Notes: a model not told the origin generated them from the letters alone. DNA of 64,000 nucleotides from Sphingomonas sp. Leaf22 (GCF_001421715.1 NZ_LMKP01000034.1:124230-188229), one strand, 5' to 3'. Shown: positions 50,558 to 59,744, numbered from the stretch's first letter. Program-made: numbers and translations.

Positions 50558-52381
50558 ATGGAGCCTGCCGCCGCCCCTTTCCTGCGCAATCCGCTGACGC
50601 TGCCGGTCGAGGACCGGCGGCGCGCCGCGCGCAGCCTGTATTGGCGCGGGTGGGAGGTCAGCCAGATCGCCGAGGAGCTGGAGGTGGCGCGGACCACCGT
50701 CCAGTCGTGGAAGGATCGCGGCAAGTGGGACGACGTGCCCAGCATCCGTCGCCTCGAGGATTGTCTCGAAGCGCGGTGGATGATGCTGATCGCCAAGGAT
50801 CGGAAGACGCCCGGCGATTTCAAGGAAATCGACCTGCTCGGCCGGCAGGTCGCGGCGCTGGCCAAGGTGCGCCGCTACGAGGAGCCGGGCGGCCACGACG
50901 GCGACCTGAACGAGAAGGTCCGCAACCGCAACACCGCGCCGCGCAAGGAAAAGACGCCCCCCAATCACTTCACCGCCGAGCAGGCGACCGAGCTGAAGGC
51001 GATCTTCCTCGACCAGTTGTTCGGCTATCAGGAAACGTGGTGGGCGAACCTGTCACGCCGCACGCGGATGATCCTGAAGTCGCGCCAGATCGGGGCGACC
51101 TATTATTTCGCGTTCGAGGCGCTGATCGACGCGATCGAGAGCGGGCGGAATCAAATCTTCCTGTCGGCGTCTAAGGCGCAGGCGCACCAGTTCCGCAATT
51201 ACATCGTCGGGTTTGCCAAGCTGGTCGGAGTCGACCTGAAGGGCGATCCGATGCTGATCACCAGCGCGCTGCGCCCGCAGGGCGAGGCGGCGGCCGAGCT
51301 GCACTTCCTCGGCACCAATTTCCGCACCGCGCAGGGGCGGTCGGGCAATTTCTATTTCGACGAGTTCTTCTGGGTCCACGGGTTCGAGGAGCTGAACAAG
51401 GTCGCCAGCGGCATGGCGACGCACAAGCACTGGCGGAAGACCTATTTCTCCACGCCGTCGACCGTCGCGCACCTCGCCTATCCGTACTGGACCGGGGAGC
51501 GTCGCAACCGGCGGAAAGCCAAGGCGGACCGGATCGAGATTGATGTCAGCCATGCCGCGCTGAAGGACGGGCGGCTGTGTGAGGACGCGGTATGGCGGCA
51601 GATCGTCACCGTCCATGATGCGATCGAGCGGGGGTTCGACCTGGTCGACCTCGACGAGCTGCAGGACGAATATGCTGAGGACGAATTCGCCAACCTCTTC
51701 GGGTGCGTGTTCGTTGACGACAGCCTGTCGGCCTTCCGGTTCAACGACCTGGTCAAGCTGGGCTGCGACAGCCTGGTCGATTGGACCGATTTCAATTCGG
51801 AGAGCGCGCGGCCCTATGGCAGCCGTGCGGTCTGGGCCGGCTATGATCCGCAGAATTCGGAAGACGGCGACAATGCCGCGCTGGTCATCATGTCCCCGCC
51901 TACCACGCCCGGCGGCAAGTTCCGCATCCTCGAACGCCACCAGCTGCGCGGGCTCGACTTCGAGCAGCAGGCCGAATTCATCAAGGCGGTGCTGTCGCGC
52001 TACACGGTGACCTATCTCGGCATCGATGCGACCGGCGTCGGTGCCGGCGTCTATCAGCTGCTGTCCAAACCCGAGAGCGGAATCAAGGGCGTCACCAAGA
52101 TCGAATATTCGCTCGAGGTGAAAGCGGCGATGGTCATGAAGGCGCAGAATATCGTGCGCCGGGGCCGTCTGGCGTTCGACAGCCTCTACATGGACATCGT
52201 CAGCAGCTTCATCTCGATCAAGAAGACGATCACGACCAGCGGGCGCAACGTGACCTTCAAGGCGGGGCGGGGCGGGCAGGACGGCCATGCCGATATCGCG
52301 TGGGCGGCGATGCACATCCTCATCAACGAGCCGCTCGACGGGAAGGAGCGGCCCAAGGGTTCCATGGAGATCATCGAATGA
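50558..52381 (+). CDS. P: Terminase large subunit ATPase gpP
   Basis: 607 residues from ATG 50558. N-terminal HTH (VSQIAEELEVARTTVQSWKDRGKWDDV), ATPase with SRQIGATYYFA (Walker A-like) and NFYFDEFFWVHGFEELN (Walker B), then the nuclease domain with DATGVGAGVYQLL and GGQDGHADIAWAAMHIL. It powers DNA packaging. An in-frame start upstream (50459) would run through the dyad repeat and is rejected. Overlaps Q by ATGA. Confidence 0.95.
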   Translation: MEPAAAPFLRNPLTLPVEDRRRAARSLYWRGWEVSQIAEELEVARTTVQSWKDRGKWDDVPSIRRLEDCLEARWMMLIAKDRKTPGDFKEIDLLGRQVAALAKVRRYEEPGGHDGDLNEKVRNRNTAPRKEKTPPNHFTAEQATELKAIFLDQLFGYQETWWANLSRRTRMILKSRQIGATYYFAFEALIDAIESGRNQIFLSASKAQAHQFRNYIVGFAKLVGVDLKGDPMLITSALRPQGEAAAELHFLGTNFRTAQGRSGNFYFDEFFWVHGFEELNKVASGMATHKHWRKTYFSTPSTVAHLAYPYWTGERRNRRKAKADRIEIDVSHAALKDGRLCEDAVWRQIVTVHDAIERGFDLVDLDELQDEYAEDEFANLFGCVFVDDSLSAFRFNDLVKLGCDSLVDWTDFNSESARPYGSRAVWAGYDPQNSEDGDNAALVIMSPPTTPGGKFRILERHQLRGLDFEQQAEFIKAVLSRYTVTYLGIDATGVGAGVYQLLSKPESGIKGVTKIEYSLEVKAAMVMKAQNIVRRGRLAFDSLYMDIVSSFISIKKTITTSGRNVTFKAGRGGQDGHADIAWAAMHILINEPLDGKERPKGSMEIIE

Positions 52382-53424
52382 GCAGGCGCACTGAGCGGAT
52401 GAGCGCGCGCGTGGCGCGTGCGGCGGCGGCCGGCGCAATCGTGCCAGCGAACGACCGGGGCACCGCGGTCGAGGCGTTCAGCTTCGGCGATCCCGAGCCG
52501 GTGCTCGACCGGTCGCTGCTGCTCGACATGCTCGAATGCCCGCACAATGCGCGCTGGTACGAACCGCCGGTGTCGCGACAGGGTCTCGCCCGGGCGTTTC
52601 GGGTGTCGCCGCATCATTCATCCGCGATCATCTTCAAGCGCAACCAGGTGGTCGGGTCATTTCGGCCGAGCCAATGGCTGTCGCGCGACACGTTCGCCAA
52701 GCTGGTGCAGGACTATCTGGTGTTCGGCGACTGTTTCACGGTGAAGGTGCGCAGCATCGCCGGATCGACCATGCGGCTCGACTATTCGCCGGCGAAATAC
52801 ACGCGGCGCGGCGTCGAGGCGGGGCGGTGGTTCTTCGTGCCTGGCATGCGCGAGGAACAGGAGTTCGAGCGCGGCAGTGTGATCCAGTTGATGCAGCCGG
52901 ACGTCAATCAGGAGATCTATGGCGTCCCCGAATATATGTCCGCGTTGCAGGCGGCGCTGCTGAACGAAGCCGCCACCTTATTCCGCCGTCGCTATTACCT
53001 GAACGGCGCGCATGCCGGGTACATCATGTACGCCACCGGCGACATCGATGTCGCCGATACCGACAAGCTGAAGGAAGCAATGAAGCTGGCGAAAGGGCCG
53101 GGCAACTTCCGGTCGATGTTCGTCCATGCGCCCAACGGCAAGGAACAGTCGATCCGCATCATCCCGATCGCCGAGGCGGCGGCCAAGGACGAATTCCTCG
53201 GCATCAAGTCCGCGTCGGCCGCCGATGTGATGGCCGCGCACCGGGTGCCGCCGCAGTTGCTCGGCATTGTGCCGGCGCAGGGGTCCGCGTTCGGCAATCC
53301 GGCGGATGCCAACGCCGCGTTCGAGCGGAATGAAATCCGGCCGCTGAAGGCGGTGTTCCTTGATATCAACGATCGACTGGGCGTGCCGGCGGTTCAGTTT
53401 GTAGAGGAGGATCAGGTAGCGTGA
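52378..53424 (+). CDS. Q: Portal protein gpQ
   Basis: 348 residues: EPVLDRSLLLDMLECPHNARWYEPPVSRQGLARAFRVSPHHSSAI, FVPGMREEQEFERGSVIQLMQPDVNQEIYGVPEYMSALQAALLNEAATLFRRRYYLNG (split by family blocks) and HRVPPQLLGIVPAQGSAFGN are typical of the P2 portal. It forms the dodecameric DNA entry ring. ATGA overlap with P. Confidence 0.95.
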   Translation: MSRRTERMSARVARAAAAGAIVPANDRGTAVEAFSFGDPEPVLDRSLLLDMLECPHNARWYEPPVSRQGLARAFRVSPHHSSAIIFKRNQVVGSFRPSQWLSRDTFAKLVQDYLVFGDCFTVKVRSIAGSTMRLDYSPAKYTRRGVEAGRWFFVPGMREEQEFERGSVIQLMQPDVNQEIYGVPEYMSALQAALLNEAATLFRRRYYLNGAHAGYIMYATGDIDVADTDKLKEAMKLAKGPGNFRSMFVHAPNGKEQSIRIIPIAEAAAKDEFLGIKSASAADVMAAHRVPPQLLGIVPAQGSAFGNPADANAAFERNEIRPLKAVFLDINDRLGVPAVQFVEEDQVA

Positions 53425-53549
53425 GCAAAAAGAGCGTGGCCGGCGATGCTGGCAAGGGGGGCGCAGAGAGCGCCGGCCACGGCGATAATATCTCGCCGGA
53501 CTATCCTGACATGATCCATTTCGGTTGCAACGGTCGCGGCCGTACGTAA
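53421..53549 (+). CDS. Short ORF coupled to the portal gene
   Basis: 42 residues from GTG overlapping the portal stop (GTGA). Begins MSKKSVAGDAGKG, ends DMIHFGCNGRGRT. The coupling is the main support; no family known. A hairpin (53583-53598) follows, so it may end the Q-P unit. Confidence 0.35.
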   Translation: MSKKSVAGDAGKGGAESAGHGDNISPDYPDMIHFGCNGRGRT

Positions 53550-53582
53550 GTCCTAAATTGCAACGAACGTAGGAATTCCCGA

Positions 53583-53598
53583 CCGGCCGTTCGGCCGG
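53583..53598 (+). terminator. GC-rich hairpin after the portal unit
   Basis: CCGGCC and GGCCGG close a GTTC tetraloop. It lies 34 bp after the short ORF that follows the portal gene. It is followed by a G-run rather than T-run, so rho-independent action is uncertain. Confidence 0.4.
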
Positions 53599-53720
53599 CG
53601 GGGGTAGCCGGATGGCAGTCCGGCCCACCGACGAGATCCAGCTCGCCACGACCACAGGCCATCCGGCCGCCCCGCACCCGGCAGCGCCGGGCGGGATCTC
53701 AAAAGGCGATCTGCACACCC

Positions 53721-54560
53721 ATGTATCCAACAAACGTTCGTCCGGTCGCACCTGCGGCCGGTTATATCGGCGGCAAGCGCAATCTCGCGTCGCGGCTTGT
53801 CCCGCTCCTCGATCGCGTCGAGCATGACGGCTATGCCGAGCCGTTCGTCGGCATGGGCGGGATCTTCCTGCGCCGGCGGTCGCGGCCGAAGGCTGAATTC
53901 ATCAACGACGTGTCGGGAGACGTCGCGACGTTCTTCCGTGTCCTGCAGCGCCACTACGCCTATTTTCTCGACATGCTGCGATTCCGCATCGCGAGCCGCG
54001 TGGAATTCGAACGCCTGCGCGCGCAGCCGCCCGAGACGCTGACCGATCTCGAACGGGCAGTGCGATTCCTGTACCTCCAGCGCCTGGCGTTCGGCGGCAG
54101 GGTCGAGGGGCGCAGCTTCGGTGTCGACCGGACGCTGGGCGCGCGGTTCAACGTCACGAAGCTGGAACCGATGCTTGCCGATATCCATGAGCGGCTTGCC
54201 GGCGTCGTGATCGAGCAGCTGGGCTATGCCGACTTCATCCGGCGGTATGATCGCACCGGCATGCTGTTCTATCTCGATCCGCCCTATTGGGGGTGCGAGA
54301 CGGACTATGGCGAGGGCGTGTTCGGCCGCGACGACTTCGCGGCGCTGGCGGACCAGCTCGCCGGTATCGAGGGGAGGTTCGTGCTGTCCATCAACGATAC
54401 GGCCGGCGCGCGCTCGGTGTTCGCGGCGTTCGACCAAACCGTATTGCCGGTGACCTATACCGTCGGCGCAGGGGCAGCGAAGAAGGTTAGAGAGTTGGTC
54501 GTGGCCAATTTCAACACCCGTGCGGTAGAACTGCCAGCTCCGGCGGCCAACGGCAATTGA
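53721..54560 (+). CDS. D12-class DNA adenine N6-methyltransferase
   Basis: 279 residues. Motif I region GYIGGKRNLASRLVPLL and YAEPFVGMGGIFLRR binds SAM; motif IV is DPPYWG in GMLFYLDPPYWGCETDYG. The target-recognition part lies between. Dam-like enzymes methylate adenine in short sites, and phage copies protect DNA from host restriction. No partner nuclease is adjacent, so it is a solitary methylase. It sits at the right end of the late genes; a 171-bp gap upstream contains the hairpin and likely its promoter. Confidence 0.93.
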   Translation: MYPTNVRPVAPAAGYIGGKRNLASRLVPLLDRVEHDGYAEPFVGMGGIFLRRRSRPKAEFINDVSGDVATFFRVLQRHYAYFLDMLRFRIASRVEFERLRAQPPETLTDLERAVRFLYLQRLAFGGRVEGRSFGVDRTLGARFNVTKLEPMLADIHERLAGVVIEQLGYADFIRRYDRTGMLFYLDPPYWGCETDYGEGVFGRDDFAALADQLAGIEGRFVLSINDTAGARSVFAAFDQTVLPVTYTVGAGAAKKVRELVVANFNTRAVELPAPAANGN

Positions 54561-54791
54561 GATATAGAAGGCGGTCATCGGACTGCAGATGACCGCCAGC
54601 TTGGTATCGAGTTGGATTTCGCAGGATCGCTCTTGATCCAGCGCGACCAAGTTGACCCACCCGCCCAGCAGGCGCGGCGGGACCGATTCTCCTGATAACC
54701 CGGGACCGGCGATGCCGATCGTGTGCACGACCCGCAACAGCGGGGCATTGGCAAGGTTTATACCAAGCTCAACCGTGAGGAGCGGTAAGAG
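54561..54791 (+). other. Gap with possible gene remnant
   Basis: No complete gene. An inverted repeat GGCGGTCATC/GATGACCGCC (54574-54594) follows the methylase and may terminate it. One frame encodes a short peptide from GTG 54720 (HDPQQRGIGKVYTKLNREER) that is separated by a single TAA from the next ORF in the same frame, suggesting a decayed longer gene. Confidence 0.4.
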
Positions 54792-54947
54792 ATGCTGGGC
54801 CGAGTGCGACGGCGATCGGCCTCGGATCAAGTCATCCAGGCGATGGTCCATATAGGGGCGACCGGGCAACTGTCCCTTATGGATTTCGACATTATCCCGG
54901 TGGTAGGGCGCGGTACGGCGATGAAGCGGATGCTGGCGTACACGTGA
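54792..54947 (+). CDS. Short ORF before the second RTX gene
   Basis: 51 residues from ATG 54792, with GAGG upstream. It contains [20 protein letters not shown] and [19 protein letters not shown], a protein-like sequence without low complexity. The same frame continues upstream across one stop codon, so it may be the tail of a broken gene. It ends 7 bp before the RTX start. No family recognised. Confidence 0.4.
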   Translation: MLGRVRRRSASDQVIQAMVHIGATGQLSLMDFDIIPVVGRGTAMKRMLAYT

Positions 54948-54954
54948 GGAATTA

Positions 54955-56835
54955 ATGGCTATTATCGAAGGCACAGCGGGCAACGATACCCTGACGGGAT
55001 CTAAGGATGATGACATCATCCAGGGCTTGGCGGGTGACGATCTGATCAACGGCGGTCCTGGACTGGACCAGCTCTTTGGTGGTGACGGCAACGACACCTT
55101 CACGTTTACCGAAGGCTGGCCGACGAATCCTACCTCGACTGCATTGGGCTTAATTGACGGTGGCGCGGGCTTTGATACCATTGATCTCCGCGGCCTATTT
55201 GACAGTGCTATGCTTCATTACCCGCTCGATTCTGGCAGACTAGGCTTTGGCATCCGCGTCGGCGCCCAAATGTTTGAGCTTCGCAACCTAGAGCGCATAT
55301 ATTTTTCCGACAAGAATGTTACGATCTACGTGGATGAAAGTACCTTTCCCACTTCCGCCGAGATTTACGCCGGTTCAGCTTCAAATCAGATACAGGTGAA
55401 CGCAAGTGCGATTATCTTGGCAGGCGCTGGCAATGATAGAATATCTATTGGGCAGAATGACGGAAATAATGTTAGAACTGGAAGTATCGATGGTGGTAAT
55501 GGAGTAGATACTCTACTTGTCGATGGTACGTTCAAAGTAGATTTAAGTTCTGGAACCGTTAAATCCAAGAATGTCAGTTTTAATGTAACTGGCGTTGAAA
55601 ACGTAACTGTCAATTTTAGTCCTTCGCATCCCAACTACGCAATCGTTGGAAGCGATAGCGACAATATGCTTACAGTCAGCAATCTCTCGCTTCTATATGA
55701 TGGCGTGAGAATGTACGGCGAGGGTGGCAATGACACGCTAGTCGGTTTTAAGACCGCAGATTTCCTCTTTGGTGGTAACGGCAACGACATCCTTCAAGGT
55801 TTAGATGACGCCGATCAACTCTGGGGCGGTGACGGTAATGATAAATTGTACGGTGGTAACGGTGCCGACACACTGAACGGCGACGCTGGCGACGATATCT
55901 TAATCGGCGGTGCCGGGAATGACACAATCGACGGCGGTCTTGGACAGGATGGTGTAACCTACACTAATTTTTTCAAATTATATTTACCTTCTACGAGCGG
56001 GGCGCGCCTTACATTAATTGGGTCGAAAGATGAGGGCATTGATACTATCACGAATGTGGAACTGATTACGTTCCAAGATGGTGTGATGCAATTCGACGTG
56101 AACGCCAAATTCGCTCAGGTTCTCCGAGCGTATGATACGGTCCTTGGCCGTACGCCCGACGCAGTCGGCCTAGAATTTTATGTGGATGCCATGGAGGACC
56201 GCGGCGTTTCTTTGCAGTCGGTTGCGAACGATCTCGCACAGTCGGGCGAATTCAAGTCGGCGACCGGAGGCCTCTCCAATGCACAATTTGTGGACTACGT
56301 GTACCGACATGCCTTGGATCGCGCGCCAGATGCTGCCGGTGCAGCGTATTATACGAACCTTTTGGATAACGGCGTAAGCCGCGGAGTATTCGTAGTCGAT
56401 CTCTCAGAGTCGGCGGAACATCGTGCCTCGACACAAGCGGAAGTGTCGGTCGGATACTTCAATGCGGATGATACCTATCAGTCGATTTCGCTACTGTATG
56501 ACGGCTTCGCGGGTCGGCTGCCGGATGCGACTGGCCTCACCTACTACGCCGAACGAGTCAAATCAGGTGGAATGACACTGTTTCAGATTGCGGAAGAATT
56601 TGCTGCATCCCCTGAATTCCAAAGGCTGGTTGACGGCAAAACTGCTGGAGAAATCGTCGATCTGATTTACCGGAACACGCTGGACCGCCCGGCCGATTCA
56701 GGTGGACGGGTTTTCTATGCTAACCAGCTAGAGAGAGGTGTTACCGCCGCAGGTGTCTTGTTCGACGTAGCCTTGAGCCGTGAGCACTACGATCTGATGG
56801 CCAACCATATCGTATATGGCATCGACCTGGCCTAA
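54955..56835 (+). CDS. RTX repeat protein with DUF4214 repeats (cargo)
   Basis: 626 residues. RTX nonapeptides at the start ([28 protein letters not shown], residues 6-50) and again at about 258-340 ([32 protein letters not shown]) form calcium-binding beta-rolls; a beta-rich region separates them. The C-terminal 240 residues are DUF4214 units ([45 protein letters not shown]) closely like those of the protease at 25264. No protease motif here. Likely a type-I-secreted surface or extracellular protein. The middle is A+T-richer than phage genes, a sign of separate origin. Confidence 0.85.
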   Translation: MAIIEGTAGNDTLTGSKDDDIIQGLAGDDLINGGPGLDQLFGGDGNDTFTFTEGWPTNPTSTALGLIDGGAGFDTIDLRGLFDSAMLHYPLDSGRLGFGIRVGAQMFELRNLERIYFSDKNVTIYVDESTFPTSAEIYAGSASNQIQVNASAIILAGAGNDRISIGQNDGNNVRTGSIDGGNGVDTLLVDGTFKVDLSSGTVKSKNVSFNVTGVENVTVNFSPSHPNYAIVGSDSDNMLTVSNLSLLYDGVRMYGEGGNDTLVGFKTADFLFGGNGNDILQGLDDADQLWGGDGNDKLYGGNGADTLNGDAGDDILIGGAGNDTIDGGLGQDGVTYTNFFKLYLPSTSGARLTLIGSKDEGIDTITNVELITFQDGVMQFDVNAKFAQVLRAYDTVLGRTPDAVGLEFYVDAMEDRGVSLQSVANDLAQSGEFKSATGGLSNAQFVDYVYRHALDRAPDAAGAAYYTNLLDNGVSRGVFVVDLSESAEHRASTQAEVSVGYFNADDTYQSISLLYDGFAGRLPDATGLTYYAERVKSGGMTLFQIAEEFAASPEFQRLVDGKTAGEIVDLIYRNTLDRPADSGGRVFYANQLERGVTAAGVLFDVALSREHYDLMANHIVYGIDLA

Positions 56836-56840
56836 ACTGA

Positions 56841-56876
56841 TAGCTGCAACGGGACGCGCTGCGTGCGTTGCAGCTA
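56841..56876 (+). terminator. Hairpin after the RTX gene
   Basis: TAGCTGCAACG and CGTTGCAGCTA pair perfectly over 11 bp around a 14-nt loop, starting 5 bp after the stop. No T-run follows, but position and stem strength suit a terminator. Confidence 0.5.
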
Positions 56877-57269
56877 CGGCAAATGACCAAACGCATCGCG
56901 CCCCCAATTCGCGCGCTATTCCCCCCGCCTCGCCCGCGCGCTTTTCGTGGCGCGTTCGACGCATGCACCGCGTCGCCGGTCCCCTAGGACAAAACAGCGA
57001 CTGAACGCCGCGATTTAGCCGCGCGCCTCTGACGCAGATCGACGCAGCCAGCGTGCCCGCGCACGCTACGTCTGAAATGCGAATGGCACGCGTCGTGCTC
57101 GTCCCCGTCGCTAAGCCATCGGGGCGGCGCAAGCCGCTCCGGCCGACGTTCGCCGAGGGCGTGTCGGATGCGAACAGGCTTGCCGTTTGAAGGGGAGGGG
57201 ACAATCAAATCAACGTATCGCGTAGCGATTCCTCTTCAATCTTCATTCTACCAGCGGGTAGTGGGCAAA
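56877..57269. other. Non-coding gap between RTX and replication-like genes
   Basis: About 390 bp with no frame that looks like protein. It is GC-rich with alanine/arginine shadow frames on both strands. Promoters or an origin could be here, but no iterons are evident by eye. Confidence 0.4.
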
Positions 57270-58019
57270 CTATGAACTCGCACTAGACACACGAGCGTCT
57301 CGGTGGTCGATCGAAGCGCTCATCCGCGACAGAGCCGCCGCCAGCTCTGGGTCGGAGGGACCGGTAGGGCGGACCGGCTTTGCGTCGCCGCGAAGCTTCT
57401 TCATCGCGATGGTCAGCAGGTTCTGGAACGTCGACTTTGCATCCGTGACCAGCTGCTCCGCCCAGTCGAAATAATAGGCGTTGGAGGTCTGCTCCAGCTG
57501 AGGACCGGCGTTGCCCTCTGCGCCCTCCTTCGTCTTCGTGCGGCGGACCCAATTGACAAAGCCGAACCGCTTCAGACGGGCCAGAGAGGCTTTCACGAAG
57601 CCGAGGCTCTTGCCAGTCTCGGCCGCGATCGTAGCGTAGCTGGGGAAGAGTTGGCCGGTCAGGTGATTGTAGCGATCGAGCAGGTACCATAGGATTGCGC
57701 GGTCATCTCCGTGTAAGCGCTCGTAGGCCAGCGTCACGTCCTCGCGCGTGCCAGCGCGGCGGTCGGCTCGAGCCTGGCGCAAATCAATGCTGTGAGAGCG
57801 GTACAGGCGATCGAATGCGCCCAGAATAGCGCCTTTAATTGCGGCCCAGTGCCGACGGTTGCCATTGCCATGACGATGATGACGCCACGGCTGCGCCTTT
57901 GCTGACGCCTCATGATAGCTGTTTCGGCGGACGGGATCGGTACCGCTGCCCTCTTTCCGGCAACCCAATGTGCGACTCACGATCGAAGTCGCAACCGCTG
58001 TAAATTGCCGTGCCGTCAT
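57270..58019 (-). CDS. HTH protein, candidate replication initiator
   Basis: 249 residues. A basic N-terminus (HHRHGNGNRRHW) is followed by a winged-helix region YERLHGDDRAILWYLLDRYNHLTGQLFPSYATIAAETGKSLGFVKASLARLKRFGFVNWVRRTK (seen in blocks), the plan of phage O-type or plasmid helix-turn-helix replication proteins. FPSYATIA..TG.S...V is the recognition part. The C-terminus is helical. It is transcribed toward the late cargo from next to attR. Since no gpA-like nickase was found, this is the best candidate for a replication gene. It could instead be a transcription factor. Confidence 0.6.
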   Translation of the reverse strand: MTARQFTAVATSIVSRTLGCRKEGSGTDPVRRNSYHEASAKAQPWRHHRHGNGNRRHWAAIKGAILGAFDRLYRSHSIDLRQARADRRAGTREDVTLAYERLHGDDRAILWYLLDRYNHLTGQLFPSYATIAAETGKSLGFVKASLARLKRFGFVNWVRRTKTKEGAEGNAGPQLEQTSNAYYFDWAEQLVTDAKSTFQNLLTIAMKKLRGDAKPVRPTGPSDPELAAALSRMSASIDHRDARVSSASS

Positions 58020-58107
58020 GCTGCGGCTCCGGTTTCCGAAATGCCGCTAACATATTGTTTTTGCATTGCCCGAAATTTCTCGGTTGAGAAAATTCAGGGG
58101 CTTTCCC

Positions 58108-58119
58108 AACGATATCGTT
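58108..58119. promoter_or_regulatory. Perfect palindrome abutting attR
   Basis: AACGATATCGTT is a perfect 12-bp palindrome that ends one base before the attR core. It is a candidate integrase, Xis or repressor site, or part of the original attP arm. No second copy was noticed at attL. Confidence 0.4.
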
Positions 58120-58120
58120 C

Positions 58121-58171
58121 GGAATCATAATCCTGGGGTCGGGGGTTCAAATCCCTCCTTCGCTACCACCG
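58121..58171 (+). repeat. attR: 51-bp copy of the tRNA-Met 3' half
   Basis: Identical to 16767-16817, running from the anticodon stem to CCA and 3 bp beyond. Only the 3' part of the tRNA is present, so it is not a functional tRNA. It is at once the right end of prophage 1 and, read on the other strand, the last codons of the serine recombinase of element 2. Confidence 0.95.
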
Positions 58172-59744
58172 CCACAGACCTTCCCAAGCTCCCTTCCGGG
58201 GGAGATCGACCTTCGACCAGATCGACAGCACCGCTGAGCGATGTGAGTACGTCGATCGACCATCCGGAATTGGTTTGCCTAACCGTCACCTGCTCAACCA
58301 GCTCGCGCAGCTGGCGGGCGACAAGCTCGGGCGCGCCCGAGCCGTCAGCGTACACCAGCTCCCGCACGCGGCGGCGGTAGGCCTCGGCGATTGCCGGGTT
58401 CAGCGCGATCACTTCAATGGCACCCAACTCGGCGCGCTCGCGGACAAGGCGTTCTCTATCCGCCTGCCGCGCGACCAGCGCTTCGCGGATCATTCGGAAG
58501 TCGGCCGCGCCTGTCTCGATCGCTCCCACCAGCCGGCCGAGTGCCACGTCGACTTCGGCGATGCGCTTGTCGATTGCAGCCGTGCGCCGCCGCCGGTCGC
58601 TGGTCGCAGCGGCGACCTCGTCGTGATAGGTCTTCACCAGCAACGAAATCGCTTCCGGGCTCAGCAGCTGATCGACCAGACATGCCAGGACACGGCGCTC
58701 GACCTCCGCGCGCGCAAGCGTACCCTGCTGGTCGCAGGTGCCGGCCTCGCGCGTTCGAGAGCAGCCGAGCCTTCGTGCGTTGATGGCAGCGAACCCGCCG
58801 CCGCATTTGCCGCACCGGACCAATCCCGACAGCAGGTGCCGGGGGCGGTTGCGCTGGGGTAGGGGCTGGGCCGCACGGTTGGCGATAGCGTCCTGTGCCG
58901 CCTGCCACCTTTCGGCGCTGACGATTGCCAGCTCCGGAATATGCGCCGAAATCCGCTCATCTGCGGGGTCCGGTCGCGAAACCCTTCGACGGGTTTCCGG
59001 ATCACGTTTCATCTGGACGCGATTGTAGACGAAGCGGCCCGCGTAGATCGCATTGTGAAGGATACCGACCGACCTGCTGCGCGAACCCAGAATGCTCGAC
59101 GCCGTCCACACGCTGCCGCGTGGTGAGGGGACACCGTCAGCGTTTAGGCTGATCGCAATCTGTCGTGGGCTGCGGCCGGCTAGGAATTCGTCATACACAC
59201 GGCGGACGACCGCGGCCTGCTCGGGGACGATTTCGCGCAGTCCGCGGACCGGCTCCCCATCGTCGCCGAATGCCCGCACGATCGAATAGCCATAGGTCAG
59301 CCCGCCGGGGATGCGGGACCGAGCAACGGAGCCGCGCTGACCGCGTCGGATCTTCTCCGCGAGATCCTTGAGGTAGAGCGCCGACATGGTGCCCATCAGG
59401 CCGATGTGCAGCTCGTCGACCTTTCCGTCGCTGAGCGTGTGGATGGCGACGCCGGCGAAGGTCAGGCGCTTGTAGATCGCGGCGATATCTTCCTGATCGC
59501 GGGCTATGCGATCGAGGGCTTCGGCGCAGACAATATCGAAAGCGCCTTTGGCAGCGTCGCTGAGCATTGTCGTCATGCCGGGGCGCCGGTTGGACGCGCC
59601 GCTGATCGCGACGTCGGTGTAGACATCGACAACTTGCCATCCTTCACGCTCCGCTCGTGTCTTGCAGAGGGCGACCTGGTCTTCGCAGGAATGGATGGAC
59701 TGCAGTTCGGACGAGAAGCGGGCATAGATGACGCAGCGGGGCAT
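58125..59744 (-). CDS. Large serine recombinase of element 2
   Basis: 539 residues. The resolvase domain has YARFSSE with catalytic Ser11, and EALDRIARDQEDIAAIYKRL; the recombinase domain spans about 150-290; a zinc ribbon has Cys311, 314, 328 and 337 (CGKCGGGF, GCSRTREAGTC); a coiled coil follows (RRTAAIDKRIAEVDVALGRL). The last 14 residues, VVAKEGFEPPTPGL, are encoded by the antisense strand of the tRNA-derived attR, so the protein end depends on the integration site. It probably integrated element 2 at the same tRNA. Different recombinase class from the prophage-1 integrase. Confidence 0.93.
   Translation of the reverse strand: MPRCVIYARFSSELQSIHSCEDQVALCKTRAEREGWQVVDVYTDVAISGASNRRPGMTTMLSDAAKGAFDIVCAEALDRIARDQEDIAAIYKRLTFAGVAIHTLSDGKVDELHIGLMGTMSALYLKDLAEKIRRGQRGSVARSRIPGGLTYGYSIVRAFGDDGEPVRGLREIVPEQAAVVRRVYDEFLAGRSPRQIAISLNADGVPSPRGSVWTASSILGSRSRSVGILHNAIYAGRFVYNRVQMKRDPETRRRVSRPDPADERISAHIPELAIVSAERWQAAQDAIANRAAQPLPQRNRPRHLLSGLVRCGKCGGGFAAINARRLGCSRTREAGTCDQQGTLARAEVERRVLACLVDQLLSPEAISLLVKTYHDEVAAATSDRRRRTAAIDKRIAEVDVALGRLVGAIETGAADFRMIREALVARQADRERLVRERAELGAIEVIALNPAIAEAYRRRVRELVYADGSGAPELVARQLRELVEQVTVRQTNSGWSIDVLTSLSGAVDLVEGRSPPEGSLGRSVAVVAKEGFEPPTPGL

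Larger units (their letters stand above)
16767..58171. mobile_element. P2-like prophage with cargo genes
   Basis: About 41.4 kb bounded by the 51-bp repeat. A tyrosine integrase sits at the left end. Gene content and order match P2-type myophages: divergent Q-P and O-N-M-L-X modules, holin-lysozyme-Rz/Rz1, R-S, J-I-H, V-W-FI-FII-E-E'-T-U-D, and an Ogr/Delta-like activator. No structural gene is visibly broken, so it may be functional. Cargo includes two RTX proteins, an SRAP protein, a lipoprotein, SGNH esterases, a D12 methylase and an unknown three-gene cassette. No P2 gpA-type replication protein was recognised. Confidence 0.95.

Noticed and set aside
53612-53827. Small frame upstream of and into the methylase gene
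   Set aside because: Its second half is a shifted reading of the methylase and its first half is low complexity.
53553-55181. 542-codon leftward frame across the methylase
   Set aside because: The methylase has a clear DPPY motif on the plus strand; the leftward frame has no start site or family features and ends without context.
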